From: Streptomyces sp. Ag109_O5-1
GTDB lineage: Bacteria; Actinomycetota; Actinomycetes; Streptomycetales; Streptomycetaceae
NCBI RefSeq assembly: GCF_003814875.1
Contig: NZ_RKQF01000001.1
Span: forward strand, 6,696,001 to 6,760,000
Length of the DNA stretch: 64,000 bases
Direction of reading: 5' to 3'
Shown: positions 16,809 through 24,306 of the stretch, one piece after another
Position numbering within the stretch: position 1 is the stretch's first letter
Layout of the letters: each line of letters opens with the position of its first letter
The notes under the pieces: generated by a model
What the model saw: only the letters and a program-made list of their open reading frames with translations
Database searches by the model: none
What the model was told of the DNA's origin: nothing
Program-made: the position numbers and the translations under genes

Positions 16809-16874
16809 GGCCGGCTGGTCGCGCAGTTCCTCCCCCAGCCTTCGGCCGGGGGTGCCCCCAGCGCCCCTTACGAG
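16809..16874 (-). repeat. Intergenic repeat, long variant
   Basis: CTGGTCGCGCAGTTCC is followed by a hairpin (CCCCCAGCC-TTC-GGCCGGGGG) and then CAGCGCCCCTTACGAGGCGC. The same hairpin-containing variant recurs at 54942-55004. It sits between the 28-residue peptide gene and the converging aldo/keto reductase gene. Confidence 0.65.
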
Positions 16875-16893
16875 GCGCCTGTCCCCTCCGGTG

Positions 16894-17886
16894 TTACCAG
16901 GCGAAGGCCTCCGGGGAGGGCCCAGGCCCCGGGAAGACCTCGTCCAGCCCGGCCAGGAGTTCCTCGCTGAGCTCCAGCTCCACCGCCCTGAGAGCCGATG
17001 CGAGCTGCTCGCCGGTGCGCGGGCCGACGATCGGGCCGGTGACGCCCGGACGGGTGAGCAGCCAGGCCAGGGCGGCCTCGCCGGGTTCCACGCCGTGCTT
17101 GTCCAGCAGGTCCTCGTAGGCCTGGACCTGGGCGCGGATGGCGGTGTTGGCGAGGGCGTCGGCGGCCCGTCCACCGGCCCGGCGCCCGCCCTCGACCTCC
17201 TTCTTGATCACCCCGCCCAGCAGCCCGCCGTGCAGGGGCGACCAGGGGATGACCCCGAGGCCGTAGTCCTGGGCGGCCGGGATGACCTCCATCTCGGCGC
17301 GGCGCTCGGCGAGGTTGTAGAGGCACTGCTCGCTGACGAGCCCGATGGTGCCACCGCGCCGGGCGGCGATCTCGTTGGCCTGGGCGATCTTGTACCCGGG
17401 GAAGTTCGAGGACCCGACGTAGAGGATCTTCCCCTGCTGTACGAGCACATCGATGGCCTGCCAGATCTCCTCGAAGGGAGTCCGCCGGTCGATGTGGTGG
17501 AACTGGTAGACGTCGATGTAGTCGGTCTGCAGCCGCTTCAGGCTGGCGTCCACGGCCCGCCGGATGTTGAGGGCGGACAGCTTGTCGTGGTTGGGCCAGG
17601 GCTCGCCGTCGCCGGCCATGTTGCCGTACACCTTGGTGGCGAGCACGACCTTGTCGCGGTGCGCGGGGCTCTTGGCGAACCAGTTGCCGATGATCTCCTC
17701 GGTCCGCCCCTTGTTCTCACCCCACCCGTATACGTTGGCGGTGTCGAAGAAGTTGATGCCGGCGTCCAGCGCCGCGTCCATGATCGTGTGACTGTCGGCC
17801 TCGTCGGTCTGGGGGCCGAAGTTCATGGTGCCGAGGACGAGTCGGCTGACCTTGAGTCCGGTACGTCCGAGCTGCGTGTACTTCAT
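16894..17886 (-). CDS. Aldo/keto reductase
   Basis: 330 residues of the AKR fold. Visible are GRTGLKVSRLVLGTMNFG, the catalytic block NFFDTANVYG with Asp and Tyr, the Lys of VVLATKVYG, the His of YQFHHID, and the NADP-binding end (PIVGPRTGEQLASAL). It resembles the AKR11/YqhS-type enzymes that reduce aldehydes or ketones with NADPH. ATG 17886 is preferred; GTG 17892 lies two codons upstream. Single gene; substrate not predictable. Confidence 0.88.
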   Translation of the reverse strand: MKYTQLGRTGLKVSRLVLGTMNFGPQTDEADSHTIMDAALDAGINFFDTANVYGWGENKGRTEEIIGNWFAKSPAHRDKVVLATKVYGNMAGDGEPWPNHDKLSALNIRRAVDASLKRLQTDYIDVYQFHHIDRRTPFEEIWQAIDVLVQQGKILYVGSSNFPGYKIAQANEIAARRGGTIGLVSEQCLYNLAERRAEMEVIPAAQDYGLGVIPWSPLHGGLLGGVIKKEVEGGRRAGGRAADALANTAIRAQVQAYEDLLDKHGVEPGEAALAWLLTRPGVTGPIVGPRTGEQLASALRAVELELSEELLAGLDEVFPGPGPSPEAFAW

Positions 17887-17933
17887 GGTCACCCAGCCAA
17901 CGGCGTGGAGTGCGCTCTAGGCAAGGACCCGCG

Positions 17934-18220
17934 TCAGCCGTCTCCGAAGTCGCCTGCTGCCGGCCTGTCGGTCTGCCGGCCTGTCGTCGTCGGGGGAGGC
18001 GCTGTAGGTGTGGGGGCCGGACGGCGAGTGAGCAGCGGAAGGACGAAGTAGCAGCCCCTGTCGTCGTCGTCCCGCACGATCGGGTGAACGGCGAAGCCGA
18101 GCCGCAGTTTGAGCTGATGGTTCTCGGCGGGAGGGGCATCCGCTCAAGGCGCTCGAACCACTCGTCCAAGCGCCTGGTGTCGGCGTCGGCCATCTAGATC
18201 CTGTCCTCCAGGACGGTCAT
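17934..18220 (-). pseudogene. Decayed gene, Uma2-endonuclease-like 5' end
   Basis: Reading from ATG 18220 gives MTVLEDRI, then TAG, then MADADTRRLDEWFERLERMP. As I remember, Streptomyces Uma2-family proteins begin MTVLEDRIEMAD...DTRRLDE.FE.LERMP; the TAG replaces a Glu codon by one base change. After LERMP the reading must shift frame to continue as ENHQLKLRLGFAVHPIVRDD and CYFVLPLLTRR, ending at TGA 17934-17936. The second part I do not recognise. It therefore has a nonsense codon and a frameshift. A GGAGGACAGG ribosome site still precedes the second ATG (18193), so a short peptide might still be made. Confidence 0.5.
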
Positions 18221-18305
18221 CGTGGCTCTTCACGGCCGCCCCGTGGACGGGTGCGACCGCACGGTTCAACGATACGCACGGTGACCGGGCAACGGCGGAA
18301 TTTGG

Positions 18306-18989
18306 TCAGTATGTTCCGGCCTCGTACGGCTGTCCCACGTCCCACCCCTGCCACAACGCCTCCGCGAACGCCGCCGCGATCCGGTGCTCGCCGCTCGCGT
18401 TGGGATGGGTGCCGTCGTAGGTGTCGGTGTGGATGTCGTACGACTCCGGTGGCGAGGCCAGCAGGATCGGGGAGCGGGGTTCGTCCAGGTCGGCCACCGC
18501 CTTCGCCAGCAGCATGTTGAACTGCTCGACCTGTTCGGCGAACGGCGCGTCCGACGTGGCCCTGACGTTCGGGATCACCGGCAGCAGCACCATGCCGATG
18601 CGCGCGTTCGCCTCCCGTGCCGCCGCGACGAAGGACCGTACGCTCTCGGCCGTCTGCTCCGCGTTCGTGTAGAAGCCCAGGTCGATCAGGCCGAGGGAGA
18701 CCAGCAGGACGTCGGCGCGGTGGACCCGTACCGCCTCCCCGATCAGCGGCGCCATGTGCATCCAGCCCTCGCCCCAGCCGGCCAGGTGGGCACGGGGGAA
18801 GTCGGGGTCGGCGTAGCCGTACGACGTCGGGGCGTCGGCGAGCTTGTCGTACAGCGTCTCGCGTGGACCGACCAGCGTGAACGGGCCGCCGTACGTCGCG
18901 CACAGGTGCTGCCACATGCGGTACCGCCATGTGTGTTCACCCGTGCTGCCGATCGTCATCGAATCCCCGACGGGCATGAACCTGAGCAT
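18306..18989 (-). CDS. SGNH/GDSL-family hydrolase
   Basis: 227 residues with SGNH landmarks: block I MPVGDSMTIG (nucleophilic Ser in GDS), block II/III region LLVSLGLIDLGF (an unusual form of the GxND block: Leu-Ile-Asp instead of Asn-Asp) and block V DGTHPNASGE with catalytic Asp and His. Such enzymes are esterases or lipases. No signal peptide is seen with start 18989. An upstream extension of up to 88 codons is open but lacks codon bias. Divergent from the secreted beta-propeller gene at 19084. Confidence 0.78.
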   Translation of the reverse strand: MLRFMPVGDSMTIGSTGEHTWRYRMWQHLCATYGGPFTLVGPRETLYDKLADAPTSYGYADPDFPRAHLAGWGEGWMHMAPLIGEAVRVHRADVLLVSLGLIDLGFYTNAEQTAESVRSFVAAAREANARIGMVLLPVIPNVRATSDAPFAEQVEQFNMLLAKAVADLDEPRSPILLASPPESYDIHTDTYDGTHPNASGEHRIAAAFAEALWQGWDVGQPYEAGTY

Positions 18990-19083
18990 CCGCTCATGAT
19001 GGACGATCAGCGGGACGGGCGGGGTGTGAGTACCACCACGTCCTGCGCGCTGAAACACAGGGCGGGATGGCAGGCTTGGGCCC

Positions 19084-20085
19084 ATGCGCCGACGATCGCC
19101 CGCCCTCCTCGCCGGGTTCCTGCTCACGGGAGTCCTTGCCTCCGCACCCGCCGCATCCGCTGCGGACGGCACCGGCGACCAAGGGTTCACGATCCAGGAT
19201 CCGCGCATCACCGAGTCCAGCGGTCTCGCCGCCTCCCACCTCCATCCTGGCATCTACTGGACCCACAACGACAGCGGCGACGGCCCGTACATCTACGCCG
19301 TCGACAGCACGACCGGGAAGACCGTCGCGCGGATCACGCTGAGCGGCGTCGGAACGCCCCGCGACGTCGAGGCCATCTCCATCGGCCCCGACAACCAGAT
19401 CTACGTCGGCGACATCGGCGACAACCTCGACGGCAGCTGGCCGTACGTCTGGATCTACAAGCTGCCCGAGCCCAGGAAGCTCGTCGACCAGACCGTCCGG
19501 GCCACCCAGTACGTCGTCAAGTACTCGAACGGCGCCCGCAACGCCGAGTCGCTCGTCGTCCACCCCAAGACCGGGCGGGTCTACATCATCGACAAGAAGG
19601 AGGACGGCGGGCATCTCTACGAGGGCCCGGCCACGCTCTCGGCCTCCGGCACCAACGTCTTCAAGCCCGTCGCCACCGTCGACCTCTGGGCCACCGACGC
19701 CGCCTTCTCGCCCGACGGCAGACAACTCGTCGTACGCGGCTACCTCGGCGGCATCTACTACGACTGGAACGGCGGCCGGATCAAGCGGGAGGGGCGGCTC
19801 GACGTGCCCCTGCAGAAGCAGGGCGAGTCGGTCAGCTACTCCACCGACGGGACCAGGCTGATGTACGGCAGCGAGGGGGCCGACAGCCCGGTGCAGGCCG
19901 AGGATGTGCCGGGAGGGTCCGGGAGCAGCAAGTCGCCGTCCGGCAGCGGGAGTGCGGCGGCCGGTGGGGGCAGCGGCAGTCTTACGGCCGGTGGGGCCAA
20001 GGTCGGCGCCGTCGCGGTCGGCGTCGCCGTGCTCGCCCTCTTCGGGCTGCGGCGGCTGCGGCGCGGCTCTACGCGCCGTAACTGA
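19084..20085 (+). CDS. Secreted beta-propeller-like protein with C-terminal membrane anchor
   Basis: 333 residues. A signal peptide (RRRSPALLAGFLLTGVLA, cleavage near ASAADG) is followed by a domain with blade-like repeats: SGLAASHLHPGIYWTHNDSG, DVEAISIGPDNQIYVGDIGDN, NAESLVVHPKTGRVYIIDKK and DAAFSPDGRQLVVRGY. A Ser/Gly-rich linker (about 275-300) leads to one helix (VGAVAVGVAVLALFGL) and a basic tail RRLRRGSTRRN. There is no LPxTG/LAxTG sorting motif, so it is probably held at the outer membrane face by the helix. The ligand is unknown. Confidence 0.8.
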   Translation: MRRRSPALLAGFLLTGVLASAPAASAADGTGDQGFTIQDPRITESSGLAASHLHPGIYWTHNDSGDGPYIYAVDSTTGKTVARITLSGVGTPRDVEAISIGPDNQIYVGDIGDNLDGSWPYVWIYKLPEPRKLVDQTVRATQYVVKYSNGARNAESLVVHPKTGRVYIIDKKEDGGHLYEGPATLSASGTNVFKPVATVDLWATDAAFSPDGRQLVVRGYLGGIYYDWNGGRIKREGRLDVPLQKQGESVSYSTDGTRLMYGSEGADSPVQAEDVPGGSGSSKSPSGSGSAAAGGGSGSLTAGGAKVGAVAVGVAVLALFGLRRLRRGSTRRN

Positions 20086-20220
20086 TCCATTCCCCTCCGT
20101 CACCCGTATGGGTCACCGGCGCGGCGGAGGTGCGTCGGCCCGGGCACGCTGGAAAGCGTCTCGCGGGACGGGGGCGGCGACAGGCGATTCGGGTCCCGCC
20201 TCACTCGAACGGGAGTACCC

Positions 20221-20763
20221 ATGCGCCGCAACGCCCTGCGCCGGGCCGGGAACGTCTGCCTGCTCACGGCCGCCCTCGGTCTGACCGTCCCCGCGACCGC
20301 CGGCACCGCCGCGGCTGGGCAGCCCGCCCGATCGGTCCGGACCGCGGCCGCCGTCCTTCCCCAGGTCCGCACCGTCAGCCGGTCGCTCAATGGTCTCGTC
20401 GCCGGCCCCAGCGAGAACATCAACCTCACGGGCACCATCGACATCACCGTCATCACCCTTCCCGCCACCGCCGGCGGCGGCACCGCCCAGATCATCAGCA
20501 GCCTGGACGACGCCACCGGCACCGGCGCCACCAGCGGGCGGAAGTACCTCTTCGTCGGCGCCCACCGGGACAACGTCACCTTCGCGTCGGGGGCGACCAC
20601 GACCATCGACGTCACCCCGAACTTCCTGCTGATCCCTCTCGCCGTGCCGCCCAATCCGGTCGTCCCGCCGCAGCAGATCAAGCCCGTCAAGGTGTCGGTC
20701 ACCGTCACCTCCGCCGGCGTGATCGACTCCATCGTCGCCGTGCCCGTCGCGCCCACGACCTGA
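20221..20763 (+). CDS. Secreted protein of unknown function
   Basis: 180 residues. The signal peptide (MRRNALRRAGNVCLLTAALG, cleavage near AGTAAAG) is clear. The mature part is rich in Thr, Val, Ile and small residues and predicts as beta strands (LTGTIDITVITLPATAGGG, VKVSVTVTSAGVIDSIVAV). No catalytic motif or known domain recognised. ACGGGAGTACCC precedes ATG. Downstream is the CebR-operator cellulase gene, separated by its own promoter. Confidence 0.7.
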   Translation: MRRNALRRAGNVCLLTAALGLTVPATAGTAAAGQPARSVRTAAAVLPQVRTVSRSLNGLVAGPSENINLTGTIDITVITLPATAGGGTAQIISSLDDATGTGATSGRKYLFVGAHRDNVTFASGATTTIDVTPNFLLIPLAVPPNPVVPPQQIKPVKVSVTVTSAGVIDSIVAVPVAPTT

Positions 20764-20837
20764 CGCGAGGCGGACCGGAGCGTCGTACGTCTTGACGTGA
20801 TGATGGTGTGTCAGTTTCCTGGGAGGTGCGCGGCGCG

Positions 20838-20851
20838 TGGGAGCGCTCCCA
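20838..20851. promoter_or_regulatory. CebR operator
   Basis: TGGGAGCGCTCCCA is the exact consensus palindrome for the LacI-family repressor CebR, which releases DNA in the presence of cellobiose or cellotriose in Streptomyces. It ends 42 bp before the cellulase start codon. Confidence 0.9.
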
Positions 20852-20893
20852 TCGGTTCCGGGGCCGCGCCTCCCTCCCGAGAGGAACAGGCAC

Positions 20894-22438
20894 ATGTTCC
20901 GCTTGCACCGTCTGGGAAGAGCGCTGTGCGCTGCCGCCGCCGCGCTTCTCCTGCCCCTCGCCGGTACCCACACCGCACACGCGGCGACGGCCCCCGCCGG
21001 GGCCGCCGCCGAGGCGGAGGCCGGGACCGGCTACTGGCACACCAGCGGCCGGCAGATCCTGGACGCGGCCGGGCAGCCGGTCCGGATCGCCGGGATCAAC
21101 TGGTTCGGCTTCGAGACCGCCAACTACGTGGTGCACGGCCTCTGGTCACGCGACTACAAGAGCGTGATCGACCAGATGAGGTCGCTGGGCTACAACACCA
21201 TCCGGCTGCCCTACAGCGACGACATCTTCAAGAGCACGACCGTCCCCAACAGCATCGACTTCAGCAACGGCAAGAACGCCGATCTGCAGGGGCTGAACTC
21301 GCTGCAGATCATGGACAGGATCGTGGCGTACGCCGGTCAGGACGGCCTCCGGGTCATCCTCGACCGGCACCGTCCGGACGCCGGCGGCCAGTCGGCGCTC
21401 TGGTACACGTCGGCGGTCCCCGAGTCGACGTGGATCGCCGACCTGAAGGCCCTGGCGGCGCGTTACGCCTCCGATCCGACCGTCGTCGGGATCGACCTCC
21501 ACAACGAGCCCCACGATCCCGCCTGTTGGGGCTGCGGCGACACTTCCGTCGACTGGCGGCTGGCCGCCCAGCGCGCCGGGAACGCCGTCCTGTCCGTCAA
21601 CCCCGGCCTGCTGGTCTTCGTCGAGGGAGTCCAGACGTACAACGGCGTCTCGGGCTGGTGGGGCGGCAACCTGATGGGCGTCGCCCGGTACCCGGTGCAA
21701 CTGGACGTGGCGAACCGGGTGGTGTACTCCGCCCATGACTACGCCACCAGCGTGGCCCAGCAGAGCTGGTTCAGTGATCCGGCGTTCCCCGCCAACATGC
21801 CGGGGGTGTGGGACTCGTACTGGGGCTACATCTTCAAGCAGAACATCGCCCCGGTGTGGATCGGTGAGTTCGGTACGACGCTCGCCTCGACCGTGGACCA
21901 GAAGTGGCTGGCCGCGCTGGTGAGTTACCTCCGGCCCACGTCGACGTACGGCGCCGACTCCTTCCAGTGGACCTTCTGGTCCTGGAACCCCGACTCCGGT
22001 GACACGGGCGGCATCCTGAAGGACGACTGGGTGACCGTGGACACGGTGAAGGACGGGTATCTGGCGAGCATCAAGGCGCCGTTGTTCCCGGGCACGGGGG
22101 GCGGAAGCGGTGGCGGCGGTGGCGGCGGTGGTTCGACGGCCGCCTGCTCGGCTTCCTACACCGTCAGCAGCGACTGGGGGAGCGGCTTCAACGCCAGTGT
22201 CACGGTCACCAACACCGGTACGGCCGCGATCGGTTCATGGCGGGTGACCTGGACCTGGAGCGGGTCGCAGCAGGTCACCAACGCGTGGAACGCGTCGTAC
22301 ACGCAGAGCGGTGAGACGGTCACCGCGGTGAACGCGGCGCACAACGGGACGATCCCGGTCGGCGGCTCGGCGAGCTTCGGGTTCGGGGGTGCGCCGGGCG
22401 GCGGTGCCGTGCCGAGTGTGAGCTGTACGGCGACCTGA
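20894..22438 (+). CDS. Secreted GH5 endoglucanase with C-terminal CBM2
   Basis: 514 residues. Signal peptide to about residue 31 (THTAHAAT). The GH5 catalytic domain (about 45-395) shows IAGINWFGFET, GYNTIRLPYSDD, the acid/base Glu in DLHNEP (about 205) and the nucleophile Glu in WIGEFGT (about 325). A Gly/Ser linker (about 400-414) leads to a family 2 carbohydrate-binding module (about 417-514) with terminal Cys pair, the aromatic SWRVTWTWSG strand and VTNAWNASYTQSG. It cuts beta-1,4-glucans outside the cell, and the CBM holds crystalline cellulose. The CebR site upstream links expression to cellooligosaccharides. Confidence 0.93.
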   Translation: MFRLHRLGRALCAAAAALLLPLAGTHTAHAATAPAGAAAEAEAGTGYWHTSGRQILDAAGQPVRIAGINWFGFETANYVVHGLWSRDYKSVIDQMRSLGYNTIRLPYSDDIFKSTTVPNSIDFSNGKNADLQGLNSLQIMDRIVAYAGQDGLRVILDRHRPDAGGQSALWYTSAVPESTWIADLKALAARYASDPTVVGIDLHNEPHDPACWGCGDTSVDWRLAAQRAGNAVLSVNPGLLVFVEGVQTYNGVSGWWGGNLMGVARYPVQLDVANRVVYSAHDYATSVAQQSWFSDPAFPANMPGVWDSYWGYIFKQNIAPVWIGEFGTTLASTVDQKWLAALVSYLRPTSTYGADSFQWTFWSWNPDSGDTGGILKDDWVTVDTVKDGYLASIKAPLFPGTGGGSGGGGGGGGSTAACSASYTVSSDWGSGFNASVTVTNTGTAAIGSWRVTWTWSGSQQVTNAWNASYTQSGETVTAVNAAHNGTIPVGGSASFGFGGAPGGGAVPSVSCTAT

Positions 22439-22563
22439 GGCGGGGTGCCCGGCGACGCGCTGTCACCTGCTTGGTGGACCGTGGCGCCCGAAATGCGCGG
22501 GTGTGCGCATCTGTGGAGTCAGGCTGTTCCCGATCGCACCGCGACCGCCGAAGGAGCCCAGCC

Positions 22564-22950
22564 ATGTCCTATGTGCCCACCGACCTCCGCTACACCGACG
22601 AACACGAGTGGATCCGTACCGGTACCGACGGCATCGCGACCGTCGGTATCACCGACCATGCCCAGAAGAACCTCGGTGACATCGTCTTCTTCGAGTTGCC
22701 CGACGTCGGCAGGAATGTCGAGGCCGGGCACCCCGTCGGCACGGTGGAGTCGGTCAAGGCGGCGTCCGATCTGTACAGCCCGCTCACCGGGGAGGTCGTC
22801 GAGGTCAACCCCGACGTCGTCGACGAACCCGAGGCGGTCAACTCCGACCCCTACGTCATGTGGCTGTTCAAGATCAGGCCCAAGAAAGGCGCGTCCCCCA
22901 ACGGGCTGCTCGACGCCAAGGCGTACCAGAAGCTCATCGCCGAGGGCTGA
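22564..22950 (+). CDS. gcvH: Glycine cleavage system H protein
   Basis: 128 residues: YTDEHEWIRT near the start, GDIVFFELPDVG, and the lipoylation motif TVESVKAASDLYSPLTGEV, with Lys about 65 as the lipoate site. It shuttles the aminomethyl group between P, T and L proteins, and lipoyl-H may also feed lipoate transfer. No gcvT or gcvP is nearby, so the gene is separate from any glycine cleavage operon. GAAGGAGCC precedes ATG 22564. Convergent with serC. Confidence 0.93.
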   Translation: MSYVPTDLRYTDEHEWIRTGTDGIATVGITDHAQKNLGDIVFFELPDVGRNVEAGHPVGTVESVKAASDLYSPLTGEVVEVNPDVVDEPEAVNSDPYVMWLFKIRPKKGASPNGLLDAKAYQKLIAEG

Positions 22951-23031
22951 CAGCACGACGGGTGCCCGGCGGTGATCCGCCGGGCACCCCTCACCGCCGT
23001 GGGGACGGGGCGGCCAGAGCTTCTCGACGAG

Positions 23032-24150
23032 TCAGAGCTTCTCGATCACGTAGTCGATGCACTTCGTGAGCGCCTCGACGTCCGCCGGGTCGATCGCCGG
23101 GAACATGGCGACACGGAGCTGGTTGCGGCCGAGCTTGCGGTACGGCTCGGTGTCGACGATGCCGTTGGCGCGCAGCACCTTGGCGACGGCGGCCGCGTCG
23201 ATCTCGTCGGCGAAGTCGATCGTGCCGATGACCTGGGAGCGCTTGGCCGGGTCCGAGACGAACGGGGTGGCGTACTTCGACTCGTCCGCCCAGGTGTACA
23301 GGCGGGTCGAGGAGTCCTTGGTGCGGCCGGTGGAGAAGGCGAGGCCGCCCTGGCCGTTGAGCCACTCCAGCTGCTGGTTGAGCAGGAAGAGGGTGGCGAG
23401 GGCCGGGGTGTTGTACGTCTGGTTCTTGCGGGAGTTGTCGATCGCCGTGGGGAGGCTGAAGAACTCCGGGATGTGGCGGCCGGACGCGTGGATGCGCTCG
23501 GCGCGCTCGATCGCGGCCGGGGAGAAGACGCCGATCCACAGGCCGCCGTCGGAGGCGAAGGACTTCTGCGGGGCGAAGTAGTAGACGTCGGTCTCGGCGA
23601 TGTCGACCGGGAGACCGCCGGCGCCGCTGGTCGCGTCCACGAGGACCAGCGAGCCCTCGTCGGCGCCCGCGACGCGCCTGATCGGCATGGCGACACCGGT
23701 CGAGGTCTCGTTGTGGGTGAAGGCGTAGACGTCGACGCCGGCCTCGGCCTGCGGCTCCGGGTGGGTGCCCGGGTCGGAGGCGATGACGGTGGGCTCGCCC
23801 AGCCAGGGGGCGAGCTTGGCGGCCTTGGCGAACTTGGACGAGAACTCGCCGAAGTTCAGGTGCTGCGACTTGTTGTCGATCAGGCCGTGGGTGGCGACGT
23901 CCCAGAAGGCGGTGGATCCGCCGTTGCCGAGGACGACCTCATAGCCCTCCGGGAGGGAGAACAGGGAGCTGATGCCCTCGCGGACCTGGCCGACCAGGTT
24001 CTTGACGGGAGCCTGGCGGTGGGACGTGCCCATCAGAGACGTGCCGGTCGCGGCGAGCGCCTCCAGCGCCTCGGTACGCACCTTGGAGGGGCCCGCGCCG
24101 AAGCGTCCGTCGGCGGGCTTGATGTCAGCGGGGATCTCGATGTCAGCCAC
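23032..24150 (-). CDS. serC: Phosphoserine transaminase
   Basis: 372 residues of the actinobacterial/mycobacterial type: RFGAGPSKVRTEAL, GTSHRQAPVK, LGNGGSTAFWD, and FAPQKSFASDGG with the PLP Lys at about 196. It makes 3-phosphoserine from 3-phosphohydroxypyruvate and glutamate in serine synthesis. GTG 24150 is chosen because homologues begin (V/M)ADIEIPADIKP; an open extension to 24297 lacks family similarity. Adjacency to gcvH joins two one-carbon/serine-glycine genes, converging on each other. Confidence 0.93.
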   Translation of the reverse strand: MADIEIPADIKPADGRFGAGPSKVRTEALEALAATGTSLMGTSHRQAPVKNLVGQVREGISSLFSLPEGYEVVLGNGGSTAFWDVATHGLIDNKSQHLNFGEFSSKFAKAAKLAPWLGEPTVIASDPGTHPEPQAEAGVDVYAFTHNETSTGVAMPIRRVAGADEGSLVLVDATSGAGGLPVDIAETDVYYFAPQKSFASDGGLWIGVFSPAAIERAERIHASGRHIPEFFSLPTAIDNSRKNQTYNTPALATLFLLNQQLEWLNGQGGLAFSTGRTKDSSTRLYTWADESKYATPFVSDPAKRSQVIGTIDFADEIDAAAVAKVLRANGIVDTEPYRKLGRNQLRVAMFPAIDPADVEALTKCIDYVIEKL

Positions 24151-24306
24151 GTGTCGGAGGGTAGCCGGTGGGCGAAACGGGACGGAACCGTGTCCGTTCG
24201 ATGAGACGAGATCGCCAAGCCGTGGACTTGTGCGGTTGTACGACGGTATTGGCGCGACTGTGGAAAAGTCTCGGTGACTGTGCGTGATCGGATGCATCCT
24301 GGACGC

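Noticed and set aside
17717..18193. 158-codon minus frame continuing past the reductase start
   Set aside because: After about 20 codons it turns into shifted-frame sequence; only the first part has sense, and it is treated as a pseudogene.
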